Shown: positions 27,203 to 36,453 of the stretch, piece after piece
Numbering within the stretch: the stretch's first letter is position 1
How the letters are laid out: every line of letters starts with the position of its first letter
Assembly (NCBI GenBank): GCA_013289585.1
Contig: JABCZR010000022.1
Coordinates: forward strand, 38,220-102,219
Source of the DNA: Acidobacteriota bacterium
GTDB taxonomy: Bacteria > Acidobacteriota > Terriglobia > Acidiferrales > UBA7541
DNA: 64,000 nucleotides
Direction of reading: 5' to 3'
The notes under the pieces: generated by a model
What the model was told of the DNA's origin: nothing
The model's database searches: none
The model's input: only the letters and a program-made list of their open reading frames with translations
Made by a program: the position numbers and the translations under genes

Positions 27203-28038
27203 TGTTGCAGACAGCGATGGAGACGCATGCCGGTCGCAAGGTGCGCGTCGCGCGTATCGGTAGCGGACCGGCGGTAATTCTCCTCCACGGCTATCCGGAC
27301 AATTTGCAGATTTGGTCGGATGTCGCCACACGTCTCGCGGGGCAGTTCGAAGTGTTCGTGTTTGACTGGCCGGGAATGGGATGTAGCGACGCATGGCGCG
27401 GCGGAGCGACACCGTTCGACATGGCGCGGCGATTACTCTCGCTGATGGACGCCTGGGGTGTGCAGCGTGCGGCCCTTGTCGGGCAAGACATGGGTGGGCA
27501 GCCCGCGCTGGCTTTTGCCGCGGAGTGTCCCCAGCGCCTGAGCCACCTGGTAGTGATGAATTCTCTGGTGATCTGGGATGAAGAAACTTCCTGGGAAATC
27601 GCTCTGCTCCGGAAGTTCGGCTGGAACCGCATCTTGCTCGAACGGTTTCCGCGCGCCGTTTTTTTTCGCGCGATTCGAACGTTTCTTCCAGCGGGCTATA
27701 AACTCAGTCCGGAATTGCGAAGTGATTTATGGGACAGCTTTCAGCGGCCCGAAGTGCGGCGTTTTGTCGTCCGAATGTGCGCCGGATATCAGGGCACATT
27801 GCCGCGCCTGAAACAGCTCTATCCCGCGATTCGAACGCCGTCGCTGTTTTTGTGGGGCGGCCATGACAAACATTTCCCAGTCGCGCATGCGAAAACCCTG
27901 GCCGCGATGGTCCCGGGCGCAAAGCTCGAAGAGATTCCCGAAGCCGGTCATTGGATGGCTTTGAATCTTGCCGGCGAAGTGAGTTCGCGAATCCTGCGAT
28001 TTCTTGGTGCCTCGATCGGTGCCCAAGATGCCCAGTAA
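27202..28038 (+). CDS. Alpha/beta hydrolase with Asp nucleophile
   Basis: The 278-residue protein has the alpha/beta hydrolase layout: HGYPDN oxyanion region at about 29-34, nucleophile elbow G94-Q-D96-M-G98, and a catalytic His in EAGHWMAL near residue 250. Asp in place of Ser is characteristic of haloalkane dehalogenases, epoxide hydrolases and the OleB-type beta-lactone decarboxylases. The first residue overlaps the stop of the flavoprotein gene (TGATG). In this context hydrolysis of an epoxide or lactone made by the di-iron/flavin pair is a possibility, offered as inference. Confidence 0.8.
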   Translation: MLQTAMETHAGRKVRVARIGSGPAVILLHGYPDNLQIWSDVATRLAGQFEVFVFDWPGMGCSDAWRGGATPFDMARRLLSLMDAWGVQRAALVGQDMGGQPALAFAAECPQRLSHLVVMNSLVIWDEETSWEIALLRKFGWNRILLERFPRAVFFRAIRTFLPAGYKLSPELRSDLWDSFQRPEVRRFVVRMCAGYQGTLPRLKQLYPAIRTPSLFLWGGHDKHFPVAHAKTLAAMVPGAKLEEIPEAGHWMALNLAGEVSSRILRFLGASIGAQDAQ

Positions 28039-28450
28039 TCTCGAGGGCGCGCTTATGGAATCGCGCATGCGCTACTACCGCTGGATGTTTCTTGCTGCCG
28101 CCGCGTGGAACGCGTTCGCCGCGGGAGCCGTTCTTTTTCTTTTGACCAATGCGGAGTTTCGAATGCGCATGGAAATTTCGAACCCGACCGATCCACTCAT
28201 CCTGCAGCTGCTTGCGTCGTGCCTGTTTCTGTTTGGCCTGGGCTACTACTGGGTCAGCAGCGCACTTTCCGAAAACCACGGCATCGTGAAATTAGGTGTC
28301 GTAGGAAAAATACTCGTGTTCATTCTGTTTTTCGGCCACGCGCTCGCAGGGACAATTCCCGTGGGCCTCGCGGTACCGACCGTCGTGGACTTGCTCTTTG
28401 CGGTGCTTTTCCTCGAGTTTCTGATTCATTGGAGGAAAGAAGCGCAATAA
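28028..28450 (+). CDS. Small four-helix membrane protein
   Basis: ATG 28028 overlaps the end of the hydrolase gene; the frame is open from 28004 and an alternative ATG lies at 28055. The 140-residue protein has four hydrophobic segments (about 20-42, 55-77, 85-105 and 110-130), with a conserved-looking GLGYYWVSS and HALAGTIP. Small four-helix proteins of this type are often annotated DoxX-like, but I see no clear signature. It lies in the middle of the cluster, so a membrane partner of the neighbouring oxidoreductases is likely. Confidence 0.6.
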   Translation: MPSNLEGALMESRMRYYRWMFLAAAAWNAFAAGAVLFLLTNAEFRMRMEISNPTDPLILQLLASCLFLFGLGYYWVSSALSENHGIVKLGVVGKILVFILFFGHALAGTIPVGLAVPTVVDLLFAVLFLEFLIHWRKEAQ

Positions 28451-28491
28451 TCGGAATAGCGATCTTTGCCGTGCAGAAGCATAGGAACGAA

Positions 28492-29391
28492 ATGGCTCTA
28501 ACACCGGATCCAGTGGTTGACACTCTTGCTCAGAATTTGAGCGCTCGTCCTTATCGCTCCATCCCTCGAATTCTTCTCGACCTTCTTTTCTGGGTTGGCG
28601 CAGCCGCATTGGCCATCTACTTTCATCGCTGGTGGCTCACTTGCGGAATCGCCTTCCTGATTGGCTTCGTACCGTTTCACGATCTGCTGGTACAGGGCCA
28701 CGAAGGCACGCATGACCTCATTTCCAGGAACCGGCGCGTGAACGATTTCTACACCTGGTTCACGCTGGCGCTGGCGGGAATCTCCGCGGAAGCGCACCGC
28801 AGGTTTCATCTCGATCATCACCATCATGCGCATTCGGCGAAAGACCCCGAGTATCAGTTTTTCAACCGGGTTGTGCGCGGCGTCCCCGGCTGGGCTTATT
28901 TCTTGATCCCTGCTTTCGCGCAAATCGGCGTGAATGCCTACGGGTTGCGTCCGCAAACGCCCGCCGCTGTTCGGCGAAGGATTGTCCTCGAACTGCTTGC
29001 CGGAGCGGCGCTACATCTTGGAATTGCAGTCTTGCTCGGCTGGAGGCGCTACCTTATTTTTGTGATTGCTCCGATGCTCAGCGGCCTCTACGCCGCGTCC
29101 GTTCTGCGCAGCGTGACCGAGCACCACGACGTCACCGAAGGCGGCGCTTGGACGAATGCGCGGTCCATCATCACGCATCCCACCCTGGAGTTTCTCTGGT
29201 CGAATGTGAATTACCATCTCGAGCACCATCTCTACCCGTCCGTGCCCTTTCACGCCCTGCCGGAATTGCGCCGCGCCCTCGCGCCGGAATTCCAAGCTCA
29301 CGCGAGCAATGTGGAGAGTGGCTATGGCCGCGCGGCCGTGGCGCTCCTGCGGGACCCGCAGCACTTCGCCGCGCGAAGAGACAATCAATAA
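28492..29391 (+). CDS. Membrane fatty acid desaturase-like enzyme
   Basis: Starting at ATG 28492 gives 299 residues with the three His boxes of membrane di-iron desaturases: HDLLVQGHEGTHD (about 63-75), HRRFHLDHHHH (about 103-113) and NYHLEHHLYPSVPFHALP (about 240-257). Hydrophobic segments flank them (about 28-60, 140-185). The family also includes sterol and carotenoid hydroxylases and ketolases. The frame is open upstream to 28105, but that part overlaps the small membrane protein gene and is not used. It would act on lipid-like substrates in the inner membrane, with oxygen and an electron donor not encoded nearby. Confidence 0.85.
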   Translation: MALTPDPVVDTLAQNLSARPYRSIPRILLDLLFWVGAAALAIYFHRWWLTCGIAFLIGFVPFHDLLVQGHEGTHDLISRNRRVNDFYTWFTLALAGISAEAHRRFHLDHHHHAHSAKDPEYQFFNRVVRGVPGWAYFLIPAFAQIGVNAYGLRPQTPAAVRRRIVLELLAGAALHLGIAVLLGWRRYLIFVIAPMLSGLYAASVLRSVTEHHDVTEGGAWTNARSIITHPTLEFLWSNVNYHLEHHLYPSVPFHALPELRRALAPEFQAHASNVESGYGRAAVALLRDPQHFAARRDNQ

Positions 29392-29446
29392 GAATTCATG
29401 ACTTAGCTTGACGTCGAGTGACCGCTCCCGCTACGCTGACCTGCGC

Positions 29447-30541
29447 ATGCAAACAAAGTCGAGGAAACTTCTTGTCGTCCTGATCGGGCTGCTGGTGCTG
29501 GGGTTTGTCGTTTACCGTTCGAGCGGGATGCTGCATCTCGGGGATTTCAGCGGAACCAAACTATTGCAAGCGGTCCGCAACGCAAATCCAGTCCTTCTGA
29601 TTCTCTCCGTTCTTGCAATCTATGGCTGTTACGCCATTCGTTCGTTGCGATGGCAGGTTTTTCAGCGAACTCTTGGGCCATCGCGGTTCGCAACCATCTA
29701 TGGTTTGACGCTAGCTGGATTCTCTGCGGTCTTTTTGCTGGGACGTGCGGGCGAGCCGGTGCGGCCGCTCTTGCTGGCGCGGAAAGAAAAACTCCCGGTT
29801 TCGGGGATGTTTGGGATCTACGTGCTCGAGCGCATTTTCGATTTGGCAAGCGCGGCGGTGATTGCCGCGATCGCCTTGTTGCTTTTCAAGCCGAATGCGG
29901 ACTCAGGTGGAGCGGCGACTAAGTTGGAAATCGCGGCACGAACCACGGGATTGCTCTGTGCTATCGGAGTCGTGGCAGCCGTCGCCTTTCTCGTGTATTT
30001 GCGCTTGCACGGCACGGCCTATATGGAGCGCAGGCTTCAAGGATGGCTGAAGTCCCGCGGATGGCGAGCGAAGTTCGCGGGAATCCTTCTGGGATTTGCG
30101 CGAGGGGTGCAGGCCATCCAATCCTGGAAAGATTTGGCGTTGTCGATTGCCTATTCCGTGGCGCACTGGTTCCTCGTCTTGCTGGTTTATCTCTGGGTTT
30201 CCCACAGTTTTGGCGGGGCGCTTGCCAAGATCGACATGGGCGACGCCATGCTAGTGATGGCCTTTACGCTGGTAGGTTCGGCCGTACAACTCCCGGGTGT
30301 CGGCGGTGGCTCGCAGGTAGCTTCGTTCCTTGCGTATACCGCGATTTTTGGAGTAGAAAGTGAGCCGGCAGCCGCTGCTTCGATTGTGTTATGGCTGATC
30401 ACGTTTGCGGCGTGTAGTCTGGCGGGCGTGCCTCTCTTGATCCATGAAGGGTTTTCGCTCGGGAAATTGCGCGAAATGGCCGAGCAAGAAAAAGAAGCAG
30501 AGAGCGAAGCCGCAGCTCGGCAAGGAGAATCAGCCCAGTGA
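29447..30541 (+). CDS. Flippase-like/lysylphosphatidylglycerol synthase TM-domain protein (UPF0104)
   Basis: ATG 29447 gives 364 residues; a TTG start at 29408 is possible. About nine membrane helices are seen, including LLVVLIGLLVLGFVVY, LTLAGFSAVFLLGRAGEPVRP, VYVLERIFDL and AFTLVGSAVQLPGVGGGSQ. The RAGEPVRP motif and the PGVGGGSQ loop are recognisable for the AglD/YbhN-type flippase-like family (lysylphosphatidylglycerol synthase transmembrane region). Family members move or process lipid-linked substrates. The tail is charged. The stop overlaps nrdR by 4 bp. Its position at the end of the cluster suggests export of the product, which is inference. Confidence 0.8.
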   Translation: MQTKSRKLLVVLIGLLVLGFVVYRSSGMLHLGDFSGTKLLQAVRNANPVLLILSVLAIYGCYAIRSLRWQVFQRTLGPSRFATIYGLTLAGFSAVFLLGRAGEPVRPLLLARKEKLPVSGMFGIYVLERIFDLASAAVIAAIALLLFKPNADSGGAATKLEIAARTTGLLCAIGVVAAVAFLVYLRLHGTAYMERRLQGWLKSRGWRAKFAGILLGFARGVQAIQSWKDLALSIAYSVAHWFLVLLVYLWVSHSFGGALAKIDMGDAMLVMAFTLVGSAVQLPGVGGGSQVASFLAYTAIFGVESEPAAAASIVLWLITFAACSLAGVPLLIHEGFSLGKLREMAEQEKEAESEAAARQGESAQ

Positions 30542-31002
30542 AGTGCCCTTTTTGCGCGCATGTGGACGACAAGGTGATCGATTCGCGCGAAGGCCGCGGC
30601 GGCGATACGATTCGCAGACGCCGCGAATGCCTGAAGTGCGGCCGGCGCTTTACCACCTACGAGCGCATCGACGAAATCCCTTACATGGTGATCAAAAAAG
30701 ATGGCCGTCGCGAACGCTTCGAACGGCAAAAAATCCTACAGGGACTTTTGAAAGCATGCGAGAAACGTCCGGTGGCCACGCCCAAGCTCGAAGCCATCGT
30801 GGACGAGATCGAAGCCGTGGTCCACGAGGCCACGGAAAGGGAACTAACCACCACGGAAATCGGCGAAATGATCATGCACCGTCTGAAAAAGCTGGACAAA
30901 GTTGCGTACGTTCGCTTTGCCTCCGTGTACATGGACTTCAAGGATGTGCAGGAGTTCATGAGCGAGCTGAAGAATTTGCTCAAGGACCGCGCCAAAAAGT
31001 AA
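30538..31002 (+). CDS. nrdR: Transcriptional repressor NrdR
   Basis: NrdR represses ribonucleotide reductase operons, sensing dATP/ATP. The 154-residue protein has the zinc ribbon C3/C6 and C31/C34 and the ATP-cone domain (IKKDGRRERFERQKI; later FASVYMDF). Length and motifs are standard. It starts with GTG 30538 and overlaps the preceding gene by 4 bp, although it has no evident link to that cluster's chemistry. NrdR boxes would be looked for near nrd genes, which are not in this window. Confidence 0.95.
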   Translation: MKCPFCAHVDDKVIDSREGRGGDTIRRRRECLKCGRRFTTYERIDEIPYMVIKKDGRRERFERQKILQGLLKACEKRPVATPKLEAIVDEIEAVVHEATERELTTTEIGEMIMHRLKKLDKVAYVRFASVYMDFKDVQEFMSELKNLLKDRAKK

Positions 31003-31027
31003 TTCCTTCTCTGGTTGGGGAGATTCC

Positions 31028-32698
31028 ATGAAGAAATATGCGGTGATCGGATTGTCTGCGGTGCTGGCGCTCGTCTACATTACCAGAACGACCGAGCGCG
31101 CAGCGGCGCAAAGCAAGAAGCCAGCGGCTCCTCCCGTCATTGACAAAGAAAAAATTCGTGAGCACGTGAAATATCTTTCCAGCGACAAGCTCGAAGGGCG
31201 TGGAACGGGACAGCCCGGCGGTGACCTCGCCGCGGATTACATCGCCAAGCAATTCCAAAGCTACGGTTTGAAGCCGGCGGGCGATAACGGAACTTATTTT
31301 CAAAATGTGCCCATGGTCGGAGTAAAAACTCTTGCCGACACGGCCTTTGCCTTTAAGGCAGAAAATGGAAAATCTTTCGAAGCGAAAAATCTGACCGATT
31401 TTGTGACCAACAATGAGAGCCAGACGGAGATCGCGGACATCGATGCGCCGATCGTGTTCGTGGGCTACGGCATCAAGGCCCCGGAATACGGCTGGGACGA
31501 TTACAAGACCGTCGATCTGCACGGGAAAGTAGCGCTTCTCTTTGTCAACGAGCCAAGTTCGGATGATCCCGATTTCTTTAAAGGCGCGGCGCTGACCTAT
31601 TACGGGCGCTGGACCTACAAGTTCGAAGAGACCGCGCGGCGCGGCGCGGTGGCCACGCTGATTATTCATCGCACCGACCTCGCAAGTTACGGCTGGGAAG
31701 TCGTGCGCAATTCCTGGGGAACCGAACGCTCGTATCTGAAGCGCGACGATACGCCGAAGCTGCAGGCGGCTTCGTGGATTCAGTTGGAAGTGGCGCAAAA
31801 ACTTGTCGGACTGGTCGGGCTTGATCTCGAGAAGATGTATCAGCGCGCGCAGAGCAAGGACTTCAAACCGCTTACGCTGCCGATCCATCTGAAGGCTCAC
31901 GTCGTCAGCAAGCTGACACCGTTTGTATCCAAAAACGTACTGGCGATGTTGCCCGGCGCCGACCCCGTGCTCGGGAAAGAGGCCGTCCTGTACACCGCGC
32001 ACTACGATCACCTGGGGATCGATCCGAGTCTCCTCGGTGACAAGATTTACAACGGCGCCGTCGACAATGCCACCGGCTGCGGGATCCTGCTGGAGCTCGC
32101 GCGCATGTGGGCCGGAGTGCCCGTGGCGCCGCAGCGATCAATTCTCTTCGCGTCAGTCACTGCCGAGGAGCAAGGTCTGCTCGGCTCCGAATATCTCGGA
32201 AAACATTCGCCCGTGCCACCGGGAAAAATCTCCATCGATTTGAATTTTGACGCCGTGCCGCCGCTGAGCACGCCTGAGGAAGTGGAAGTCAGCGGCGCGG
32301 AACGAACGACGTTTTATCCCGTGGTAAAAGCCACCGCGATGGATTTCAATCTGGCCATTCGGCCCGACCCGCGCCCGGAAGCCGGACATTTCTACCGCTC
32401 CGATCATTTCAGTCTTGCGCGCGTAGGTGTCCCCTCTTTTTCTGTCAACGAAGGCATCAAGTTCGCAGGCCATCCCGCGGAATGGGGCCAGGAGCAAGCC
32501 CGCGATTACACCGACCACCGCTATCACCAGCCCAGTGATGAGTACAAGCCGGAAATGGATTTCACCGGCGACGCCGTGATCGCAAGATACGGTTTCATGC
32601 TCGGCTTCAGCGCCGCAGCTTTGCCCCAGCTCATCAGCTGGCTCCCCGGCGACGAATTCGAGCCCGCGCGCAAGGCGAGTCAGACCCCCGTGCATTAA
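31028..32698 (+). CDS. M28-family zinc metallopeptidase with PA domain
   Basis: ATG 31028 has GGGGAG nearby. The 556-residue protein has a signal peptide (about 1-28), then an insert of the PA type (about 120-280), which commonly gates substrate access. The M28 domain follows with YTAHYDHLG (about 320), DNATGCG (about 340), TAEEQGLLG (about 380) and GHFYRSDHFSLARVGVPSF (about 455). Together these carry the His, Asp and Glu ligands of the two zinc ions. It would cleave peptides in the periplasm or outside. Aminopeptidase or glutamate carboxypeptidase-like activity cannot be separated here. Confidence 0.9.
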   Translation: MKKYAVIGLSAVLALVYITRTTERAAAQSKKPAAPPVIDKEKIREHVKYLSSDKLEGRGTGQPGGDLAADYIAKQFQSYGLKPAGDNGTYFQNVPMVGVKTLADTAFAFKAENGKSFEAKNLTDFVTNNESQTEIADIDAPIVFVGYGIKAPEYGWDDYKTVDLHGKVALLFVNEPSSDDPDFFKGAALTYYGRWTYKFEETARRGAVATLIIHRTDLASYGWEVVRNSWGTERSYLKRDDTPKLQAASWIQLEVAQKLVGLVGLDLEKMYQRAQSKDFKPLTLPIHLKAHVVSKLTPFVSKNVLAMLPGADPVLGKEAVLYTAHYDHLGIDPSLLGDKIYNGAVDNATGCGILLELARMWAGVPVAPQRSILFASVTAEEQGLLGSEYLGKHSPVPPGKISIDLNFDAVPPLSTPEEVEVSGAERTTFYPVVKATAMDFNLAIRPDPRPEAGHFYRSDHFSLARVGVPSFSVNEGIKFAGHPAEWGQEQARDYTDHRYHQPSDEYKPEMDFTGDAVIARYGFMLGFSAAALPQLISWLPGDEFEPARKASQTPVH

Positions 32699-32720
32699 CT
32701 TCTCGATGGAAACTGCATCG

Positions 32721-33653
32721 CTATCGCGGCCAAACTCCGGCGGTAAAAGACTTAATCGTGTGAAACCCGATTTTCTCGTAAAGCTGGACGGCAGTGTGAT
32801 TTTCCGAAGTCACTGTCAGTGTTAATTCCCTGAATTTCATCGCGTGCAGCGCCTCCGCCGAAGTCTGCATCAGCATGCGTCCGAGGCCGTGTCCCTGATA
32901 ACCGGGCAGCACGCAGATCTGTGTGGTGTGCCCCACACCCGGAGAAACCTCGCTGGTCAGCACCGCCGCGACGAGGTCATCGCTGCCAGGCTCATGCAGC
33001 ACAAACGAAGCGCCCTGCACAAATTGCCCGCAACCTGGAAGCAAGATAATATTCTTCAAAAATTTCAGCGCCCCGTTGCGGCTGCGATACTGGTCGTTTA
33101 TCTCCCCATCCACGTGGTTTGCATACGCCAGATAGATCAGCTTGGCGCACGGTTCGAAGTAGCGGTCGTTCCACCGCGTCAGCCGCATCCCGTTTGAAGC
33201 GCCCGGCTTGGCCTCCGGCAATTTGTTCAGGTCCTGTAGCATGAACTGGCGTGTGTACAGCCGGAATCCCTGGTCGAGCAGTGGAGTGTCCACCGGCCCG
33301 CTGAAGGGCATCAACTGAGCTTCGATCCGCGCCAGATGCGGAAGCGCTCGCATGGAGACCAGCATTTCCTCGAGTAGCCTCCGTCCGATCACCGTCTGCG
33401 GAAATTTCGACGATACGTACAGCCCGCCAATCAGCCCCTTTTGCTCCTCGAGTACATAAAACGAGTAGCCCGCGGCCGAGCCGTTTTCGAACGCGACGCA
33501 ACCAGCCAGCGCATGCGCGTCCAGGAACCGCTTGATCAGCTCCAGCGCGCTGCGGTAGTCCCAGTGCAATTCGTCACGCCAGTGACGCGCTTCTTCTTCG
33601 AGAAGCGGCTCAATCTGCCGGACCGTGGTCTGTCGCAAATCGACAATATTCAT
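32721..33653 (-). CDS. GNAT family N-acetyltransferase, two-domain
   Basis: The 310-residue protein has the acetyl-CoA site GYQGHGLGRML (about 250) in its C-terminal half, followed by LTLTVTSENHTAVQLYEKIGFH, the classic GNAT end. The N-terminal half (about 1-160) has a second, weaker GNAT-like fold (CVAFENGSAAGYSFY), so this may be a tandem-domain enzyme like mycothiol synthase. Cytoplasmic. Its substrate is unknown. It faces the M28 gene convergently with 22 bp between stops. Confidence 0.8.
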   Translation of the reverse strand: MNIVDLRQTTVRQIEPLLEEEARHWRDELHWDYRSALELIKRFLDAHALAGCVAFENGSAAGYSFYVLEEQKGLIGGLYVSSKFPQTVIGRRLLEEMLVSMRALPHLARIEAQLMPFSGPVDTPLLDQGFRLYTRQFMLQDLNKLPEAKPGASNGMRLTRWNDRYFEPCAKLIYLAYANHVDGEINDQYRSRNGALKFLKNIILLPGCGQFVQGASFVLHEPGSDDLVAAVLTSEVSPGVGHTTQICVLPGYQGHGLGRMLMQTSAEALHAMKFRELTLTVTSENHTAVQLYEKIGFHTIKSFTAGVWPR

Positions 33654-33879
33654 GGACGGAAGGAAATCGGCGCGACCCCTGCCGCGCGCGTTCTATCATA
33701 GCCGATTCGGGTCGGCGCTTGCGCCGATGGCCGGTCCGCAGGCGATATAAATGCGACACACAGTGCAGCGCTGCCCGGGGCCGCGCTCGGCGCCCTATGC
33801 TACGATGCAAATTGTTGTTCTTTTTTTCCGAGGAGTAAAAAAGCGGCGTCTCCCGCCAGCCCATTTACGCACACGACGA

Positions 33880-34818
33880 ATGCAGATCCTTTTCGAGCTT
33901 CGCTATCCAACCCGTTGGTACACCAAGCTCCTCATGGCGCTCTTGGCGCTAGTGTTTTTCGCCGTGCTGGCTACCACGGCCATCGCCGGGTTTCTCGTTT
34001 ACCGTATCGTCAAGCCGCAGCGCACCAGCAGCGAAATCAATATGGCCAGTTTTCCCGGCCGGCCGGACGCAGTGGAGTTCGAAGTGCCCGGGCTGGGGAA
34101 GCGGGAAGGCTGGTTTTTTCCCGGTCTGCGCGGCGCTCCCACGATTATTTTGTGCCATGGCTATGAATCGAGCCGCGGCGAACTGCTGACGCTGGTCTCC
34201 GCGTTGCAGGACCATCAGTACAATGTTTTCGCGTTTGATTTTGCCGCCCATGGCGGAAACGCCGGTCTCACCACCCTCGGCTACCGTGAAGCCGACGAAT
34301 TGCGCGCCGCCATTGATGTCCTTGCCGCGCGAAACGATGTGGACCCGGAGCGCTTCGGCGTTTGGGGCTATAATCTCGGCGCTTACGCCGCGCTGCGCGA
34401 AGCGGAAAGCGACAAGCGCGTTCGTGCGCTGGTGCTCGATTCCGTTTATGACGAACCCAAACAGATGGTGAAAGTGGGCGTGGAGCGTAACGGACTGGGC
34501 GGTTTCCCCTTCATGGTGCGCTCGGCGGAGCTGAGTTTCGAATATCTGAATTACGCGCACCGCGATGATCCGCCGCTTTCTAGGAAACTGATCACGCTCG
34601 CCGGCGTCCCGACGCTCTTCATTCAGGCGCTCGACGATCCGGAGCTTGCCTCGATCACCCGGCAGATGTTCATCAAAGCCCCCGAGCCACGCGAGCAGGC
34701 CATCATCGCCCACGGAAACTTTGCCAGCTTGAACGACGAAGACAAGCGCATGTACGAGAACCGCATCGTCTCATTTTTCCTGCTGAAGCTCCCCGCTACC
34801 GGCAAGCCCGCTCACTGA
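33880..34818 (+). CDS. Alpha/beta-hydrolase-fold membrane-anchored protein, Asn at the nucleophile position
   Basis: I chose ATG 33880 (312 residues); the frame is open from 33751 and a second ATG lies at 33805, with no good ribosome-binding site for any of them. A membrane helix spans about 17-42. The alpha/beta hydrolase fold follows: ILCHGYESSRGE (about 90-101), nucleophile elbow G163-Y-N165-L-G167, and an acid/His pair in QALDDPE and IIAHGNF. The Ser expected at the elbow is Asn, so ordinary esterase activity is doubtful. The 3' end overlaps the convergent glycosyltransferase gene by 48 bp. Confidence 0.75.
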   Translation: MQILFELRYPTRWYTKLLMALLALVFFAVLATTAIAGFLVYRIVKPQRTSSEINMASFPGRPDAVEFEVPGLGKREGWFFPGLRGAPTIILCHGYESSRGELLTLVSALQDHQYNVFAFDFAAHGGNAGLTTLGYREADELRAAIDVLAARNDVDPERFGVWGYNLGAYAALREAESDKRVRALVLDSVYDEPKQMVKVGVERNGLGGFPFMVRSAELSFEYLNYAHRDDPPLSRKLITLAGVPTLFIQALDDPELASITRQMFIKAPEPREQAIIAHGNFASLNDEDKRMYENRIVSFFLLKLPATGKPAH

Positions 34819-36453
34819 TCCAAGATCCTCGCAGACGGTGACAGCTCTGTTAAAGCCGATGAACGGGCATCGCAAGCCGAGCCGCCGTAACTCGTTGCTT
34901 CCGCCTCCAGAAGTAAAGACCCAACCGGATTGAACACGGTCTACTGACCATTCCGGAAGTTCTCGGTGAAAATAAAAATTCAAGCTGTATTGGTATGACC
35001 TTCTGAGCTTGTAAGTTGAAGAGTGTTCCGGGGAGTAGTTGTTCCAGATCGCCTGCGCGATCTGAGGAGCAGGACGAGCCGAGACAGCTAAGTCGATCTC
35101 CCGGCGAGCCGCACCGCTAAGCGCCAGATGAATGGTCAGGATCACAGCCAGCGTACCGAGCGCCAAAGACGCCGAAAGTCTCCGCAGGCCGCCCAGCACT
35201 GCGCTCACAAGCCCGCCACCAACTAGGGCTAGGGCCGGGGGAGTTAACTGCATCGTATCTGCTTGGAATTGAGAGTAGGCACCCATGATAAACAAGGTCG
35301 TCCCGCTCGTAATCCCAATCCAATGACTCCCCGAAACAATCCTTCGGCTGCGGAGCGAGACACTCTCCGAAACAAGAAGTCCGAGGGGGGGGATCGCCGG
35401 CAAGATGTATCCAGGTAGCTTCGAGTTCGATGCGCTGAAGAAGAGGATCGTAAAGGCTGTCAAGCAAGTGAACAACAGGCTCGGAGACAATCGCCAAGAT
35501 TCTACCTGGGGGGATCTTCGTAAGTCGTTGGCAACTGCCGCAAAGATTGGTGTCCACGGCAACAGAGCTAGGAGCAATATCGGCATATAGAACCAGAACG
35601 GCTGAATGTGCTGGAATTCGGGGGTAAGGTAGCGTTTGAAATTGTGCTCGATGATGAAGATACGGAAAAAGTCCGGGTTGCGGCGAGCGCACAAGATGTA
35701 CCAGGGGAAGGCCGTAATGCAAAAGGACACGATTGCAGCGGGATGAAGGAGACGGAAGGCGTCACGCCAGCGCTTGGTAAAGGCCGCCCAGAAAAAAACA
35801 GCGCCGCCGGAAAGAATGATCGCCGCCGGGCCTTTTGCCAGTACAGCAAGCCCGAGGAAGAAACCGAAGAGCAAGAGGGCGAGCCAGGGTGTCTGAGGAA
35901 TGATTGGAGAATTTTCGTCGCGGATCAGCCCCAACGCCACGGCCGCGCAAACCATGGCAATCGTGAGCATTGCGCCGAAAGGCATATCCGTGGCGGCAGC
36001 GTGCGAAAAGCCGATCATCCCGACAGTTGTGGGAAGTAGCAGTAACAGCCATCGCGCAGTTTCAGCCCCATACAAACGCAGAGCCAGCCAGGCAAGTGCT
36101 AGGGTTGCGAGTAGCGCGGAGATCGCGCTCGGCAAACGCGCCGCCGCTTCACTCACGCCGAACAACTTGAAACTCAGCGCCGCGCCCCAATAAAAGAGCG
36201 GAGGCTTTTCGAACCACGGTTTTCCGTAAAGCCGCGGCGTCACCCAATCGCCACTCTCGGCCATCTCCCGCGCAATCCACGCATAGCGCGGCTCGTCCGG
36301 CCCCACGAAACCAATCGCGCCGAGATGGCTGAAGTAGCAAACGTAAAGCGTCACGAGGATGAGGACGGCCCATCCAATGCGCGCGGCAGGACTGCTCTTT
36401 GCGGGAATGCCTGGAGCGCTGGAAACCGTTTCCACGGTTTCCGAGTCTAGCAT
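34771..36453 (-). CDS. ArnT/PMT-like GT-C glycosyltransferase
   Basis: The 560-residue protein has a first extracytoplasmic loop with GFVGPDEPRYAWIAREM and WVTPRLYGKPWFEKPPLFYW, typical of ArnT/PMT family (GT83 type) transferases that use lipid-linked sugars. Asp of the GPDEPR motif is the likely base. A dozen or so membrane helices follow and a C-terminal soluble segment of about 100 residues. It would transfer a sugar from an undecaprenyl or polyprenyl carrier to a lipid or protein at the outer face of the inner membrane. No arn genes are nearby, so the donor and acceptor are unknown. Confidence 0.85.
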   Translation of the reverse strand: MLDSETVETVSSAPGIPAKSSPAARIGWAVLILVTLYVCYFSHLGAIGFVGPDEPRYAWIAREMAESGDWVTPRLYGKPWFEKPPLFYWGAALSFKLFGVSEAAARLPSAISALLATLALAWLALRLYGAETARWLLLLLPTTVGMIGFSHAAATDMPFGAMLTIAMVCAAVALGLIRDENSPIIPQTPWLALLLFGFFLGLAVLAKGPAAIILSGGAVFFWAAFTKRWRDAFRLLHPAAIVSFCITAFPWYILCARRNPDFFRIFIIEHNFKRYLTPEFQHIQPFWFYMPILLLALLPWTPIFAAVANDLRRSPQVESWRLSPSLLFTCLTAFTILFFSASNSKLPGYILPAIPPLGLLVSESVSLRSRRIVSGSHWIGITSGTTLFIMGAYSQFQADTMQLTPPALALVGGGLVSAVLGGLRRLSASLALGTLAVILTIHLALSGAARREIDLAVSARPAPQIAQAIWNNYSPEHSSTYKLRRSYQYSLNFYFHRELPEWSVDRVQSGWVFTSGGGSNELRRLGLRCPFIGFNRAVTVCEDLGSVSGLAGSGELQQEK

